From assembly GCF_042685745.1 (NCBI RefSeq), contig NZ_JBHUNT010000001.1, positions 2,728,001-2,792,000 on the forward strand: a DNA stretch of 64,000 nt, written 5' to 3'. The notes under the pieces were generated by a model. The model saw nothing but the letters and a program-made list of their open reading frames with translations, was not told the origin of the DNA and made no database searches. The stretch comes from Prauserella_A oleivorans. GTDB taxonomy: Bacteria > Actinomycetota > Actinomycetes > Mycobacteriales > Pseudonocardiaceae. Positions 29,313-39,285 of the stretch are shown here, in pieces. The first letter of the stretch is position 1. Each line of letters begins with the position of its first letter. A program made the position numbers and the translations under genes.

Positions 29313-30146
29313 ATGAACGCGAGGGCGAGTTCCGTTGCGATCCCGGGTGCCGCCGCGCTGGCCCAGGTCGGTCGGTTGTCCACACTCGCCTGGGAGGTGC
29401 TGCTCGCGATCCCGCGACGGCCCTTCCAATGGCGGGAGTGGATCCAGCAGTGCTGGTTCTTCGCCAGCGTGACGATCCTGCCGACTGCGCTCGTGGCGAT
29501 CCCGTTCGGCGCCGTGATCGCACTCCAGCTCGGCTCGCTGACCCAGCAGATCGGCGCGCAGTCGTTCACGGGCGCGGCGAGCGCGCTGGCGATCGTGCAG
29601 CAGGCGAGCCCGCTGATCACGGCGCTGCTCGTCGCCGGCGCGGGTGGGAGCGCCGTCTGTGCCGACATCGGCGCCCGCAAGATCCGCGAGGAGATCGACG
29701 CGATGGAGGTGCTCGGGGTCAATCCGATCCAGCGCCTGATCGTGCCCAGGGTGCTCGCGGCGATCGTGGTGTCGGTGCTGCTGAACGGCCTGGTCAGCGT
29801 GGTCGGCGTGCTGGGCGGCTACTTCTTCAACGTCGTGCTGCAGGGCGGCACGCCGGGCGCGTACCTGGCGAGCTTCAACGCGCTGGCGCAGTTGCCCGAC
29901 CTGTGGATCAGTGAGATCAAGGCCGTCATCTACGGGTTCGTGGCCGGTGTGGTGGCGGCGTTTCGCGGGCTGAACCCCGCGGGTGGGCCGAAGGGCGTCG
30001 GCGACGCGGTGAACCAGGCGGTCGTCATCACGTTCCTGCTGCTGTTCCTCATCAACGTCGTGCTGACCGCCATCTACCTCAAGATCGTCCCCCCCGAAGG
30101 CGTTGTGAGCGATGACGACACGCAACGCCGGCACGGCGGTCGGTGA
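29313..30146 (+). CDS. yrbE4A: MlaE-family ABC permease YrbE4A
   Basis: First of two integral membrane permease subunits of the Mce4 sterol importer. The 277-residue protein has about five to six hydrophobic segments and the MlaE signature EEIDAMEVLGVNPIQRLIVPRVLA. ATG at 29313 follows GGAGG five bases upstream. The energising ATPase (MceG/MkL) is not in the window and is usually encoded elsewhere. The gene overlaps yrbE4B by 35 bases. Confidence 0.94.
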   Translation: MNARASSVAIPGAAALAQVGRLSTLAWEVLLAIPRRPFQWREWIQQCWFFASVTILPTALVAIPFGAVIALQLGSLTQQIGAQSFTGAASALAIVQQASPLITALLVAGAGGSAVCADIGARKIREEIDAMEVLGVNPIQRLIVPRVLAAIVVSVLLNGLVSVVGVLGGYFFNVVLQGGTPGAYLASFNALAQLPDLWISEIKAVIYGFVAGVVAAFRGLNPAGGPKGVGDAVNQAVVITFLLLFLINVVLTAIYLKIVPPEGVVSDDDTQRRHGGR

Positions 30147-30969
30147 CCGGACGCTCGAGATCATCGCGCGCCCCGGCGCGTCGCTGGAGGGGTTGGGCGC
30201 CCAGCTGCTGTTCTACTTCCGGGTGCTGGCGTGGGTGCCGAGAACGATCCGCCGCTACAGCAAGGAAACGCTGCGGCTGCTCACCGAGGTGTGTTTCGGC
30301 ACCGGCGGGCTGGCGGTGATCGGCGGCACGCTCGGCGTGATGATCGGCATGACGCTGTTCACCGGGCTCATCGTCGGCATCCAGGGCTACGCGGCGCTGG
30401 ATCAGCTCGGCACCGCGGCGCTCACCGGGTTCATCTCGGCGTACTTCAACACCCGGGAGGTGGCGCCGCTGGCCGCCGGGCTGGCGCTGTCGTCCACCGT
30501 CGGCTGCGGCTTCACCGCGCAGCTGGGCGCGATGCGGATCTCGGAGGAGATCGACGCCATGGAGGTCATGGGTGTGCCCAGCCTCCCCTACCTGGTGACC
30601 ACGCGCGTCATCGCCGGGGTGACCGCCGTGATCCCGCTGTACGCGGTGGGCCTGCTGTTGTCCTACCTGGCCTCCCGGCAGGTGACGATCTGGATGTACG
30701 GCCAGTCGGCGGGCACCTACGACCACTACTTCCATCTGTTCCTGCCACCGGAGGACGTCCTCTGGTCGTTCGGCAAGGTGATCATCTTCTCGACGATCGT
30801 CATCATGTCCCACTGCTACTACGGCTACACCGCACGCGGTGGCCCCGCGGGAGTGGGCGTGGCCGTCGGCCGCGCGGTGCGGACGTCCATCGTGCTGGTG
30901 GCCGTGCTGGACTTCTTCCTCAGCTTGGCGATCTGGGGCGCGACCACGACCGTGAGGTTGTCCGGATGA
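30112..30969 (+). CDS. yrbE4B: MlaE-family ABC permease YrbE4B
   Basis: Second Mce4 permease subunit, 285 residues, with the matching signature SEEIDAMEVMGVPSLPYLVTTRVIAG and multiple membrane segments. YrbE A and B are thought to form the heterodimeric channel. The ATG at 30112 lies inside the yrbE4A coding end. The stop overlaps the mce4A start (ATGA). Confidence 0.94.
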   Translation: MTTRNAGTAVGDRTLEIIARPGASLEGLGAQLLFYFRVLAWVPRTIRRYSKETLRLLTEVCFGTGGLAVIGGTLGVMIGMTLFTGLIVGIQGYAALDQLGTAALTGFISAYFNTREVAPLAAGLALSSTVGCGFTAQLGAMRISEEIDAMEVMGVPSLPYLVTTRVIAGVTAVIPLYAVGLLLSYLASRQVTIWMYGQSAGTYDHYFHLFLPPEDVLWSFGKVIIFSTIVIMSHCYYGYTARGGPAGVGVAVGRAVRTSIVLVAVLDFFLSLAIWGATTTVRLSG

Positions 30970-32339
30970 GCGCGACCCGCACCGTCGTCGTCCGCAGGCT
31001 CGGCCACCAGCTGCTCGGACTGGTCTTCCTGGTGGTGGCGGCCCTGTTCATCGCGACGACGATCGCCATCTACAACAAGACGTTCTCCGACGACGTCCTG
31101 GTGCGGCTCGAGGCCGGCTACGCGGGCAACCAGATGCGTGAGGGTGCCGACGTGAAGATCCGGGGGCTGCGGGTCGGCGAGGTCCGCTCCATCACCTCGG
31201 ACGGCCGCAAGGCGACCCTGGAGCTGGCCCTGGACCCGGACCGGATCAGCGCCATCCCGGCCAACGTCTCGGCGCGGCTGCTGCCCAAGACGCTCTTCGG
31301 CGAGCGTTACGTCGCGCTGCAACCGCCCGACGGCGAGGCCGTCAGCCCGATCGCCGCCGGCGACGTGATCCCGCAGGACCGCAGCCGCTCGGCGGTGGAG
31401 CTCGAGCAGGTGCTGTCCAATGTGCTTCCTCTGCTGCAGGCCGTGCAGCCGGAGAAACTGTCGAGCACGCTCACCTCCATCTCCACGGCGCTGGAGGGAC
31501 GCGGCGAGCAGCTCGGGGACACGCTGGTGCGGTTGTCGGACTACCTGCGCGAGTTCAACCCGTCGTTGCCGGACCTTCGCGCCGACGTCTCCGCCATGGC
31601 CGATGTCGCCGACATCTACACCGAGGCCGCACCGCAGTTCCTCGACGCGATGGCCGACCTCACCACGACCACCCGCACGCTCGTCGAGAAGCGCGAGCAG
31701 CTCACCGGCGTCTACGCGAGCGTGTCCGGCGTCTCGGCCGACCTCGGGCGTTTCCTCGAGGCCAACGAGGACAACCTGATCCGGCTCACCACCACCGCCC
31801 AGTCCACACTGGACGTGGTCGCCGAGTACGCGCCGGAATACCCGTGCATGTTCCGGCAGTTCGCCGCCTCGATCCCGGCGGCGAAGGCGGCATTCGGCAT
31901 CGGGGACGACGAGATGAACCACGTTGTCATCAGGTTTCTGGCGAGCAACCGTGGCAAGTACCGGCCGGGTGTGGACGAACCGGAGTACCTCGACAAGCGT
32001 GGGCCTCGCTGTTACCCGCAGGTACCGGCCCCGGGCCGCTGGCCGCAGTACCCACCGGACGGACCGATCGAGGACGGCTCCACACACCCTGCCCCGTCGA
32101 AGAACTCCGGGCCGCTGCCCGCGCCGATCATCGGCTACGACGTGCCCTTCCCCGAGGACGGTTCGGGCGGCGGCTCCGCGCGCGGTGGCGTGCCCTCGCT
32201 CGCGAACTCCGCCGAGGAACACCGCCTGGTGGCCGTGCTGCAGGAGCCGGCCACCGGCATCGCGCCCCGTGACCTTCCCGGCTGGGGCGGCGTGCTGCTC
32301 GGCCCGCTCTACCGCGGAACGATCGTGGAGCTGCGATGA
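30966..32339 (+). CDS. mce4A: Mce-family protein Mce4A
   Basis: The 457-residue envelope protein has an N-terminal membrane anchor (about 15-38), the MlaD/MCE domain (about 42-125, with GADVKIRGLRVGEV) and a long helical tail, followed by a Pro/Gly-rich end. Six such proteins form the periplasmic lipid tunnel. ATG at 30966 is fixed by overlap with the yrbE4B stop and by the membrane anchor that follows. The Mce4 assignment comes from linkage to sterol genes and KstR sites, not from sequence alone. Confidence 0.92.
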   Translation: MSATRTVVVRRLGHQLLGLVFLVVAALFIATTIAIYNKTFSDDVLVRLEAGYAGNQMREGADVKIRGLRVGEVRSITSDGRKATLELALDPDRISAIPANVSARLLPKTLFGERYVALQPPDGEAVSPIAAGDVIPQDRSRSAVELEQVLSNVLPLLQAVQPEKLSSTLTSISTALEGRGEQLGDTLVRLSDYLREFNPSLPDLRADVSAMADVADIYTEAAPQFLDAMADLTTTTRTLVEKREQLTGVYASVSGVSADLGRFLEANEDNLIRLTTTAQSTLDVVAEYAPEYPCMFRQFAASIPAAKAAFGIGDDEMNHVVIRFLASNRGKYRPGVDEPEYLDKRGPRCYPQVPAPGRWPQYPPDGPIEDGSTHPAPSKNSGPLPAPIIGYDVPFPEDGSGGGSARGGVPSLANSAEEHRLVAVLQEPATGIAPRDLPGWGGVLLGPLYRGTIVELR

Positions 32340-33370
32340 GAAGCTACGTCCCCGCGCTCGTCAAGATCACCGTGTTCGCGGCCGTGACCGTGGTGCTGAC
32401 CGGCATCCTGGCCGCCACCATCGCCAACGCCAACTTTGGTCCCACGTCCGGGTACGTGGCGCGGTTCAGCGACGCCTCGGGTCTGCACGAGGGTGACGAC
32501 GTGCGCATCGCGGGTGTGAAGGTCGGCCAGGTCAACGACATCGCGGTGGGCGAGGGCAACGTGGCGGAGGTCCGCTTCGACGTCGACGGCGACCGTGAGC
32601 TGCCCGCGCTCGTCACCGCGACAGTGAAGTACCGCAACATCATCGGGCAGCGGTACCTCTCGCTGGGCACCGACGTCCCCGAGACCGGGACCCTCGAACC
32701 CGGCGGCACCATCCCGGTGGAGCGCACGCAGCCCGCGTTGAATCTCACCGTGCTGTTCGACGGGTTCCAGCCGCTGTTCCGCGCCCTGGAACCGCAGGAG
32801 ATCAACCAGCTCTCCTACGAGATCATCCAGGTGTTGCAGGGCGAGGGCGGCACGGTCCGCAGCCTGCTCGACCACACCGCGTCGGTCACGTCGACGCTGG
32901 CACAGAAGGACCGGGTCATCGGCCGGGTCATCGACGACCTCAACCACGTGCTGGGCACCGTCAACGGGCGCACGCCCCAGCTCAAGCAGCTTCTCGCCAC
33001 CACGCAGCAACTCGTCACCGGACTGGCCGAGCAACGGGAACCGATCGGCGAGGCCGTGTCGGGGCTCGCGGAGCTCACCAACGTCACGTCCGGGCTGCTG
33101 GAGCAGGCGCGGCCGCCGCTGCGGCAGGACGTCGCCGCCCTCGGTGATCTGGCGGGCAATCTCGCCGACTCGGAGGAGCTGATCGACGAGGTCCTGACGC
33201 TCATGCCGACGCACCTGCAGAAGTTCACGCGCGTGGTCAGCTACGGCAGCTGGTTCAACTACTTCCTGTGCGACCTCTCCGGCACGATCGGCATCGAGTC
33301 CCTCAACGTGAAACTGCCGATCCTGCCGCTGCCCGCGACCCAGCAGCCGAGGAGGTGCCAGGTGCCGTGA
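32336..33370 (+). CDS. mce4B: Mce-family protein Mce4B
   Basis: 344 residues with an N-terminal anchor (about 8-32), an MCE domain (about 37-115, with GDDVRIAGVKVGQV) and a helical C-terminal part ending in a conserved YGSWFNYFLCDLSG motif. It overlaps the genes on both sides by four bases (ATGA and GTGA), as expected for a coupled complex. Confidence 0.92.
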   Translation: MRSYVPALVKITVFAAVTVVLTGILAATIANANFGPTSGYVARFSDASGLHEGDDVRIAGVKVGQVNDIAVGEGNVAEVRFDVDGDRELPALVTATVKYRNIIGQRYLSLGTDVPETGTLEPGGTIPVERTQPALNLTVLFDGFQPLFRALEPQEINQLSYEIIQVLQGEGGTVRSLLDHTASVTSTLAQKDRVIGRVIDDLNHVLGTVNGRTPQLKQLLATTQQLVTGLAEQREPIGEAVSGLAELTNVTSGLLEQARPPLRQDVAALGDLAGNLADSEELIDEVLTLMPTHLQKFTRVVSYGSWFNYFLCDLSGTIGIESLNVKLPILPLPATQQPRRCQVP

Positions 33371-34410
33371 AGCCGTTGAAAGAGCGCAATCAGGCCGCCG
33401 TCGGCGTGGTCAGCCTGACCCTCGTCCTGCTGACCGTCGTGGCGTCCTACCAGTCCGACCAGATCCCGCTGTTCACCAACACCACCACGTACACGGCGCA
33501 TTTCGCCGAGTCGGCGGGGCTCGCGGCGGGCAACGAGGTGCAGATCGCCGGGGTCAAGGTGGGCGAGGTCGACGAGGTGGTGCTCGACGGCACGCGGGTC
33601 CGCGCGACGTTCTCGCTGGAATCGTTCGACACCAGCCGGATCGGCACCGAGACGACCGCGTCGATCGAGATCAAGACCCTGCTCGGCGAGAAATACCTGG
33701 CGCTGCGGCCGCGAGGCGCCGAGCCGCAGGACCCGAACGACGTGATCCCCGTCGAACGCACCCGGACGCCGTTCCAGCTGCAGGACGCCTTCGACGAGCT
33801 CTCGTCCACGGTGGAGGAGATCGACACCGGCCAGCTGGCGCGAAGCTTCGACGTCGTGGCCGAGACGCTCAAGGACACGCCACAGTCCATGAAGGACGCG
33901 CTGACGGGATTGTCGGCGCTGTCGCAGACGGTGTCCTCCCGCGACCGCCAGCTGGCCGGCCTGTTGGCCGACACCCGAACCGTCACCGAGACACTCAACA
34001 GCCGCAACACCCAGCTGCGCCGGGTCATCGAGGACGGCAACCTCCTGCTCGACGAGCTGCAACGGCGCCGCGAGGTGATCAACGAGCTCCTGATGGGTGC
34101 GCAGCGGATGTCCGAACAGCTTTCCGGGCTCGTCGCCGACAACCGTGAGCAGCTCGGTCCGGCGTTGCGGGAACTGGAGACCGTCACGACCGTCCTCCAG
34201 CGCAACCAGGACAACCTCGACCGCAGTCTCGAATTGCTCGCGCCGTTCACCCGGCTCGGGACCAACGTCACCGGCAACGGCCGCTGGTTCGACGGCTACA
34301 TCTGCGGGCTGCTGCCACCGACTATCAACACCGGCGCCTTCGAGTACAACTCCGAGGGGTGCGTGGGCGACATCGCGGCACCGGACCAGGGCGTGGGAGG
34401 GGGCCGATGA
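33367..34410 (+). CDS. mce4C: Mce-family protein Mce4C
   Basis: 347 residues. The GTG at 33367 overlaps the mce4B stop. An N-terminal anchor (about 10-28) is followed by the MCE domain (about 33-112, with GNEVQIAGVKVGEV) and helical heptad-like segments, closing with GNGRWFDGYICGL. Starting at the GTG rather than at an upstream ATG (33268) gives the normal short tail before the anchor. Confidence 0.92.
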   Translation: MKPLKERNQAAVGVVSLTLVLLTVVASYQSDQIPLFTNTTTYTAHFAESAGLAAGNEVQIAGVKVGEVDEVVLDGTRVRATFSLESFDTSRIGTETTASIEIKTLLGEKYLALRPRGAEPQDPNDVIPVERTRTPFQLQDAFDELSSTVEEIDTGQLARSFDVVAETLKDTPQSMKDALTGLSALSQTVSSRDRQLAGLLADTRTVTETLNSRNTQLRRVIEDGNLLLDELQRRREVINELLMGAQRMSEQLSGLVADNREQLGPALRELETVTTVLQRNQDNLDRSLELLAPFTRLGTNVTGNGRWFDGYICGLLPPTINTGAFEYNSEGCVGDIAAPDQGVGGGR

Positions 34411-35591
34411 CGATCGACACCCGCGCCGCCCGCAGCGTGTACCGGTGGCTGGCGCTGGCCTGCGTCGGCATGCTCGTGCTCGCCGGGGCCCTGTGGTGGG
34501 TGCTGCGCGACACCGGCGGCACGCGGCTCACGGCGTACTTCGACCGCGCGGTGGGGCTCTACGTGGGCTCGTCGGTACGGGTGCTCGGCATCGAGGTCGG
34601 CGAGGTCACCCACGTCGAACCACTCGGAAGGCAGGTCAAGGTGGACCTGACCGTGGACGACGGCATCCAGGTGCCCGCCGGCGGCGGTGCCGTGATCGTC
34701 GCGCCGAGCCTCGTCAGCGACCGCTACGTCCAGCTCACGCCGGTGTACGAGAGCGGCCCGGTGCTCGAATCGGGAGCGGTGATCCCGCGCGAGCGCACCG
34801 CGACACCGATGGAGATCGACGACCTTTACCGCAGCCTCGACGAGCTGTCGACCACCCTGGGGCCGCAGGGCGCCAACTCCGACGGTGCGCTGTCCCGGGT
34901 CCTCGACACCGCGGCCGCCAACCTCGAGGGCAACGGCAGGAATCTCAACACCACGGTCACCCGGCTCTCCGAACTGGCCACGACGCTCGACGGGTCCAAA
35001 GAGGACCTGTTCGGCACCATCCGCAACCTCCGGTCGTTCACGCAGCTGCTCGTCGACAGCGACACCCAGCTCAACGAGTTCTACGGGCGGCTGACCGAGG
35101 TCTCGGGCTTCCTCGCCGAGGACTCCGACGAGGTCGGTGCGGCCCTCTCGGCACTCGGTACGGCACTGACCGACGTCCAGGGGTTCGTCCGCGAGAACCG
35201 GGAGCTGCTCACCACGAACGTCGACAAGCTCGCCGGCATCACCCAGGTGCTCGTCGACCAGCGTGCGGCACTGGCCGAGCTCCTCGATGTCGCCCCGCTC
35301 GGGCTGGGCAACTTCATCAACTCCTACGACGCGGCGTCGGGCAGCATCGCCATCCGCTACAACGCCAACGAGCTCACCAACCCGCTCATCACCACGGCGT
35401 GCAAGCTCACCCAGTCGCTTTCCGACCACCGCATTCCGCCGCCGCTCGCTCGGCTGTGCGACATCCTCGGCCCCGTGGTGGACGGCGTCGCCAAGCTGCC
35501 GTCGGTGTCGCAGATCCTCGCGTCCATCCAGACCGGCGAGCTGCCTCCGTTGCCGCTGCCGCTGATCGTGGCACCGGGAGGGCGGCCATGA
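34407..35591 (+). CDS. mce4D: Mce-family protein Mce4D
   Basis: 394 residues with an anchor at about 12-32, an MCE domain at about 37-115 (GSSVRVLGIEVGEV) and a helical tail rich in Leu/Asn. The segment NELTNPLITTACKLTQ near residue 330 resembles the C-terminal region of Mce D proteins. ATG at 34407 overlaps the previous stop, and the next gene begins in its stop codon. Confidence 0.92.
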   Translation: MTIDTRAARSVYRWLALACVGMLVLAGALWWVLRDTGGTRLTAYFDRAVGLYVGSSVRVLGIEVGEVTHVEPLGRQVKVDLTVDDGIQVPAGGGAVIVAPSLVSDRYVQLTPVYESGPVLESGAVIPRERTATPMEIDDLYRSLDELSTTLGPQGANSDGALSRVLDTAAANLEGNGRNLNTTVTRLSELATTLDGSKEDLFGTIRNLRSFTQLLVDSDTQLNEFYGRLTEVSGFLAEDSDEVGAALSALGTALTDVQGFVRENRELLTTNVDKLAGITQVLVDQRAALAELLDVAPLGLGNFINSYDAASGSIAIRYNANELTNPLITTACKLTQSLSDHRIPPPLARLCDILGPVVDGVAKLPSVSQILASIQTGELPPLPLPLIVAPGGRP

Positions 35592-36793
35592 TGCGCAGGC
35601 GAGGTCGACGGTTCGCGGCGCTCGGTGCCGTGCTGCTGCTCGTGGCCGGGTGCGGCGAGGGCGGGTTCTCCGGACTGTACAACGCCCCGTTGCCCGGCGG
35701 CGCGGACCTCGGGGAGCACCCGTACCGCGTGACCGTGCACTTCCGCGACGTCCTGGACCTCGTGCCGCAGGCATCGGTGAAGGTCAACGACGTCGCGGTC
35801 GGCAGGGTCGAGCGGGTCCGGCTGGCGGAGGACGCCAGGTCGGCGCACGTCGATCTCGTGGTCAACGGCGACATCGCGCTGCCGGCCAACTCGGCCGCGG
35901 AACTGCGGCAGTCCAGCATGCTGGGGGAGAAGTTCGTCGAGTTGCGGCCGCCGACGGCGGGCGAGGCGCGGGGCCGGCTCGTCGACGGGGCGGTCATCCC
36001 GCTGGAGCGCACCAACCGCAACCCCGAGATCGAGGAGGTGCTCGGTGCCGTGTCGCTGTTGCTCAACGGCGGCGGGATCCAGCAACTCCACGACATCGTG
36101 GGGGAACTCAACGACGCGCTGGCCGGCAACGAGGCCGAGGTCAAGGCGTTGCTGTCGCGGGTTGACGAGCTGGCCACGGAGCTGGACGGGCAGCGGGGTG
36201 AGATCGTCCGGGCGATCGAGGGCCTCGACCGGCTGTCCACCACGCTCGTGAGCCAGACCGGCGACCTGACCACCGCCCTGGACCACCTCGAGCCCGGCCT
36301 GCGGGTGGTCGCCGAGCAGCGCGACGAGCTCGTCGGCATGCTGCGGTCGCTGGACGAGCTCTCGGCCGTGGGGACGCGCGTGGTGAACGCGAGCCGGGAG
36401 AGCGTCGTCGCCAATCTCCAGGCGCTCGAACCGACCCTGGAGAAGCTCGCCGAAGCCGGCACCGCGCTGCCCGAGGCGATGCAGATCCTGCCGAGCTACC
36501 CGATCCCCGTGTTCGGGCACTCCATCGTCCGGGGCGACTACGCCAACGTCAGCGTGCGGCTCGACCTCAACCTGGACGCCATCCTGCGGAACCTGCTCGA
36601 TGCCGGCCGGCCTGCCGTCCAGGTGCCCACCGGCGACGGCACCGGTGCCGACGGCGCGATCCCGTTCAACAACGGCACCGCGCCACCGCCGCTTCCGCTG
36701 CCCGACTCGTCGCTGCCGCTGGACCGGCAGTCGTCCGCTCCGCCGCAGAGTGGGGTCGCCGGCTTGCTGGGCGGCCTGCTGGGAGGTGGCTGA
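35588..36793 (+). CDS. mce4E: Mce-family lipoprotein Mce4E (LprN-like)
   Basis: 401 residues. The N-terminus is a lipoprotein signal with lipobox L-V-A-G-Cys22, the hallmark of the E member of actinobacterial mce operons. The MCE domain is at about 48-130 (ASVKVNDVAVGRV), followed by a helical region and a Pro/Ser-rich tail. The overlaps with mce4D and mce4F (TGATG) fit translational coupling. Confidence 0.93.
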   Translation: MMRRRGRRFAALGAVLLLVAGCGEGGFSGLYNAPLPGGADLGEHPYRVTVHFRDVLDLVPQASVKVNDVAVGRVERVRLAEDARSAHVDLVVNGDIALPANSAAELRQSSMLGEKFVELRPPTAGEARGRLVDGAVIPLERTNRNPEIEEVLGAVSLLLNGGGIQQLHDIVGELNDALAGNEAEVKALLSRVDELATELDGQRGEIVRAIEGLDRLSTTLVSQTGDLTTALDHLEPGLRVVAEQRDELVGMLRSLDELSAVGTRVVNASRESVVANLQALEPTLEKLAEAGTALPEAMQILPSYPIPVFGHSIVRGDYANVSVRLDLNLDAILRNLLDAGRPAVQVPTGDGTGADGAIPFNNGTAPPPLPLPDSSLPLDRQSSAPPQSGVAGLLGGLLGGG

Positions 36794-38061
36794 TGCGGCT
36801 CAACCGGAAGAACAGGGTCCAGCTGATCGTCTTCGGGCTGATCTCGCTGCTCGCGGTGGGCTACGCCGGCGGCAACTACGCGGGCCTGGACCGGCTCTTC
36901 GGCAACCGGGGCTACCTCGTACAGGTGCGGCTGACGGACTCCGGGGGCATCTTCGTCAACGCCGAGGTCGCCTACCGCGGCGTCACCGTCGGCCGGGTGC
37001 ACGCGCTCCACCTCGACGAGGACGGAGTCACCGTGGATCTGGACATCGAGAACAGCGCGCCGAGAATCCCCGCCGACACCGACGCCGTCGTGGCCAACCG
37101 CTCCGCGGTCGGCGAACAGTACGTCGACCTGCGCCCGCGCTCGGCCGGCGGTCCGTACCTGGAGGCCGGGTCGGTGATCGACAGCAGCCGCACCGGCGTG
37201 CCGATCGCGCCCGAGACGCTGCTGGCGAACCTGGACAAGCTGGTGTCGAGTGTGGACACCGAGTCGCTGACCACGGTCGTCGACGAGACACACCTCGCCT
37301 TCTCGGGGGCGGGCCCGGACCTGCAGCGGCTGCTCGACGCGGGCGGGTCGTTCACCGCGACCGCACAGCGGAATCTCCCGCAGACCCGGGAGCTGCTGGA
37401 ACGCGGCCGCGCGGTGCTGGAGACACAACGCCGCAACGGCGGCAACATCCGGTCGATCGCCACGGGTTTTCACGACATCGCCGAGCAGCTCAGGAGCTCG
37501 GACCCGGACCTGCGCCGGGTCGTCGACCGCGCGCCGGAGCTCAGCCGGGAGGTGAGCGAGCTGCTGGCGACGTCGGGGACGAGCCTGAGCGTGGTGATCG
37601 CGAACCTGCTCACGACCGCGCAGATCACCTCGGTGCGCACCGACGCGCTGGAGCAGTTGTTCGTCGCGTTGCCGGTGGCGGCCTCGTTCTCCAAGTCGGT
37701 GACGTCCAACGGCGAGGGCCACCTCGGGTTCGTGCCGACGTTCTTCGACCCGCACGCCTGTACCAAGGGCTACGAGGGCACGCCCCGCCGCGCGGCCGAC
37801 CAGGTGGAGGAGACCGAACCGAACGTGCAGGCGTACTGCGCCGAACCTCCGGGCAGCCCGAGCAACGTGCGCGGTGCACAGAACGCGCCGTTCGCCGGGA
37901 TGCCGGTGGAGCCGCCCGGCACCGGCGAACCCCCGGCGGAGGGCACCGGAGGGGGTCCGGACGGTGAGCCGCGGGAACCCGGCCTGCCCGGATTGCTCGA
38001 CCTCGCCGGCGAGCCGTCCGCGAGCACCGGGCTGGGTGGCCTGCTGGGGCTCGCGGGATGA
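36793..38061 (+). CDS. mce4F: Mce-family protein Mce4F
   Basis: Last of the six MCE proteins, 422 residues, with an anchor at about 8-27, an MCE domain at about 37-115 (NAEVAYRGVTVGRV), a helical region and a disordered Pro/Gly-rich tail from about residue 355. It shares one base with mce4E and four with the next gene. Confidence 0.92.
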   Translation: MRLNRKNRVQLIVFGLISLLAVGYAGGNYAGLDRLFGNRGYLVQVRLTDSGGIFVNAEVAYRGVTVGRVHALHLDEDGVTVDLDIENSAPRIPADTDAVVANRSAVGEQYVDLRPRSAGGPYLEAGSVIDSSRTGVPIAPETLLANLDKLVSSVDTESLTTVVDETHLAFSGAGPDLQRLLDAGGSFTATAQRNLPQTRELLERGRAVLETQRRNGGNIRSIATGFHDIAEQLRSSDPDLRRVVDRAPELSREVSELLATSGTSLSVVIANLLTTAQITSVRTDALEQLFVALPVAASFSKSVTSNGEGHLGFVPTFFDPHACTKGYEGTPRRAADQVEETEPNVQAYCAEPPGSPSNVRGAQNAPFAGMPVEPPGTGEPPAEGTGGGPDGEPREPGLPGLLDLAGEPSASTGLGGLLGLAG

Positions 38062-38552
38062 GGGCGCCCGGCAAGGACCGGCTCGTCCCGCTGATGGCCG
38101 TGGCCGCCCTGGTCGCGGTTCTGTGCTGTGCGGGCTTCGGCCGGCAGTGGTGGTCGGCCGCCGAGGGTGACTTCGGCCGGCGTGGGGCCGCACGGGACGC
38201 GGCCGTGCGCGACGGTACCCACGCGCTGACGGTCCTCAACACGATCGACCACCGCAGGGCCGAGCCGGATGTGGACGAGTGGCTGACCGTGACGACCGGG
38301 CAATTGCAGGAGGACCTGAAGAACGACCGGGACCTGCACATCGACCGGGCGCGACAGGGCAGGACGGTGGCGACCGCCTCGGTCACGCAGGCGGCGTTGT
38401 CCGATCTGGACGAACCGGCCGGCACGGCGCGGCTGCTCGCCGTGGTGCGGGTCGAGCTGGGCGGACAGCCCAAGCGCAGCGCACTGGTGGCCGACCTCGT
38501 TCGCGCCGGGGATACGTGGAAGGTCTCCGCGGTGCAGGCGGCAGGCCGATGA
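38058..38552 (+). CDS. Mce-associated membrane protein, first copy
   Basis: 164 residues with one N-terminal membrane segment (about 10-28) and a small extracytoplasmic domain resembling the Mce-associated (Mas) proteins that follow mce operons and are thought to stabilise the transporter. It overlaps the mce4F stop and the next gene by four bases each. There is no catalytic motif. Confidence 0.82.
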   Translation: MRAPGKDRLVPLMAVAALVAVLCCAGFGRQWWSAAEGDFGRRGAARDAAVRDGTHALTVLNTIDHRRAEPDVDEWLTVTTGQLQEDLKNDRDLHIDRARQGRTVATASVTQAALSDLDEPAGTARLLAVVRVELGGQPKRSALVADLVRAGDTWKVSAVQAAGR

Positions 38553-39073
38553 CGGCGGCGGAGCCGGCCGGGCGGGCGTCGCGGAGAGCGACGTTGCTGG
38601 CGCTGCTGGCCGCCGTGACGGTGCTCGCGGCCGCCGGTGCCGTGTGGGCGGTGATGCGGGCGGACGCCGTGGTGGAGGGCAACGCGGCCTTCGCCGACCC
38701 GCAGGCGACGCGGGAGGTGACGGAGGAGATCGGGGGCGCCGTCAAGGCGGTGTTCTCCTACGACCATGCCGACCTCGCACGCACGGAACGTGCCGCCGAC
38801 CGGGTGTTGGTCGGCGAGGCCGTGCGGCAGTACCGGGCGAGCTTCGCGGCCGCGAAGGAACGGGCGAGCACGCACCGGCTGGTGCGGTCGACGACGGTCC
38901 GGTCGACCGGAGTCCGGGAACTGCGGGGCGGCCACGCGCGGCTGCTCGTCGTCGTCGACCAGCGGACGCTCACCGCCGACATGCGACCGCGGCGCTCCAC
39001 CACGGCCTGCCTCGACATCGTGGCCGAACGAGTGGACGGCAGCTGGCGGATCGCGAAGATCTCCGTGCTCTGA
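38549..39073 (+). CDS. Mce-associated membrane protein, second copy
   Basis: 174 residues with an N-terminal membrane segment (about 13-36) and an NTF2-like external domain (AVFSYDHADLARTERAADRVLVGEA through GSWRIAKISVL), as in mycobacterial Mas proteins. The ATG at 38549 overlaps the preceding stop and is preferred over a longer in-frame reading. It is the last gene of the mce4 operon. Confidence 0.83.
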   Translation: MTAAEPAGRASRRATLLALLAAVTVLAAAGAVWAVMRADAVVEGNAAFADPQATREVTEEIGGAVKAVFSYDHADLARTERAADRVLVGEAVRQYRASFAAAKERASTHRLVRSTTVRSTGVRELRGGHARLLVVVDQRTLTADMRPRRSTTACLDIVAERVDGSWRIAKISVL

Positions 39074-39163
39074 GCCGCCGGGCGGCGACATGTCCGCGGA
39101 ATACCGTGCTCCCCGTTAGCATGGGCCGGGCACCGCCACACTCGAGCGCGCTCGCAAAACTAC

Positions 39164-39177
39164 TAGAACGGGTTCTA
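39164..39177. promoter_or_regulatory. Perfect KstR operator in the mce4-glycosyltransferase gap
   Basis: TAGAACGGGTTCTA is an exact palindromic KstR box. It lies about 90 bases after the mce4 operon end and 198 bases before the glycosyltransferase start, with no other rightward gene nearby. The 301-base gap (39074-39374) otherwise shows only the second site and a doubtful 39-codon frame. Confidence 0.88.
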
Positions 39178-39285
39178 TCTATGCGGCGCGGTGTGGAACA
39201 ATCGGGCCGCCTCCTTTCCGCTCTCTGCTTGTCAGAATGCCGGAACTGTGTGATCCGCTTCCATGACGTTGTGGTTGCCATGATC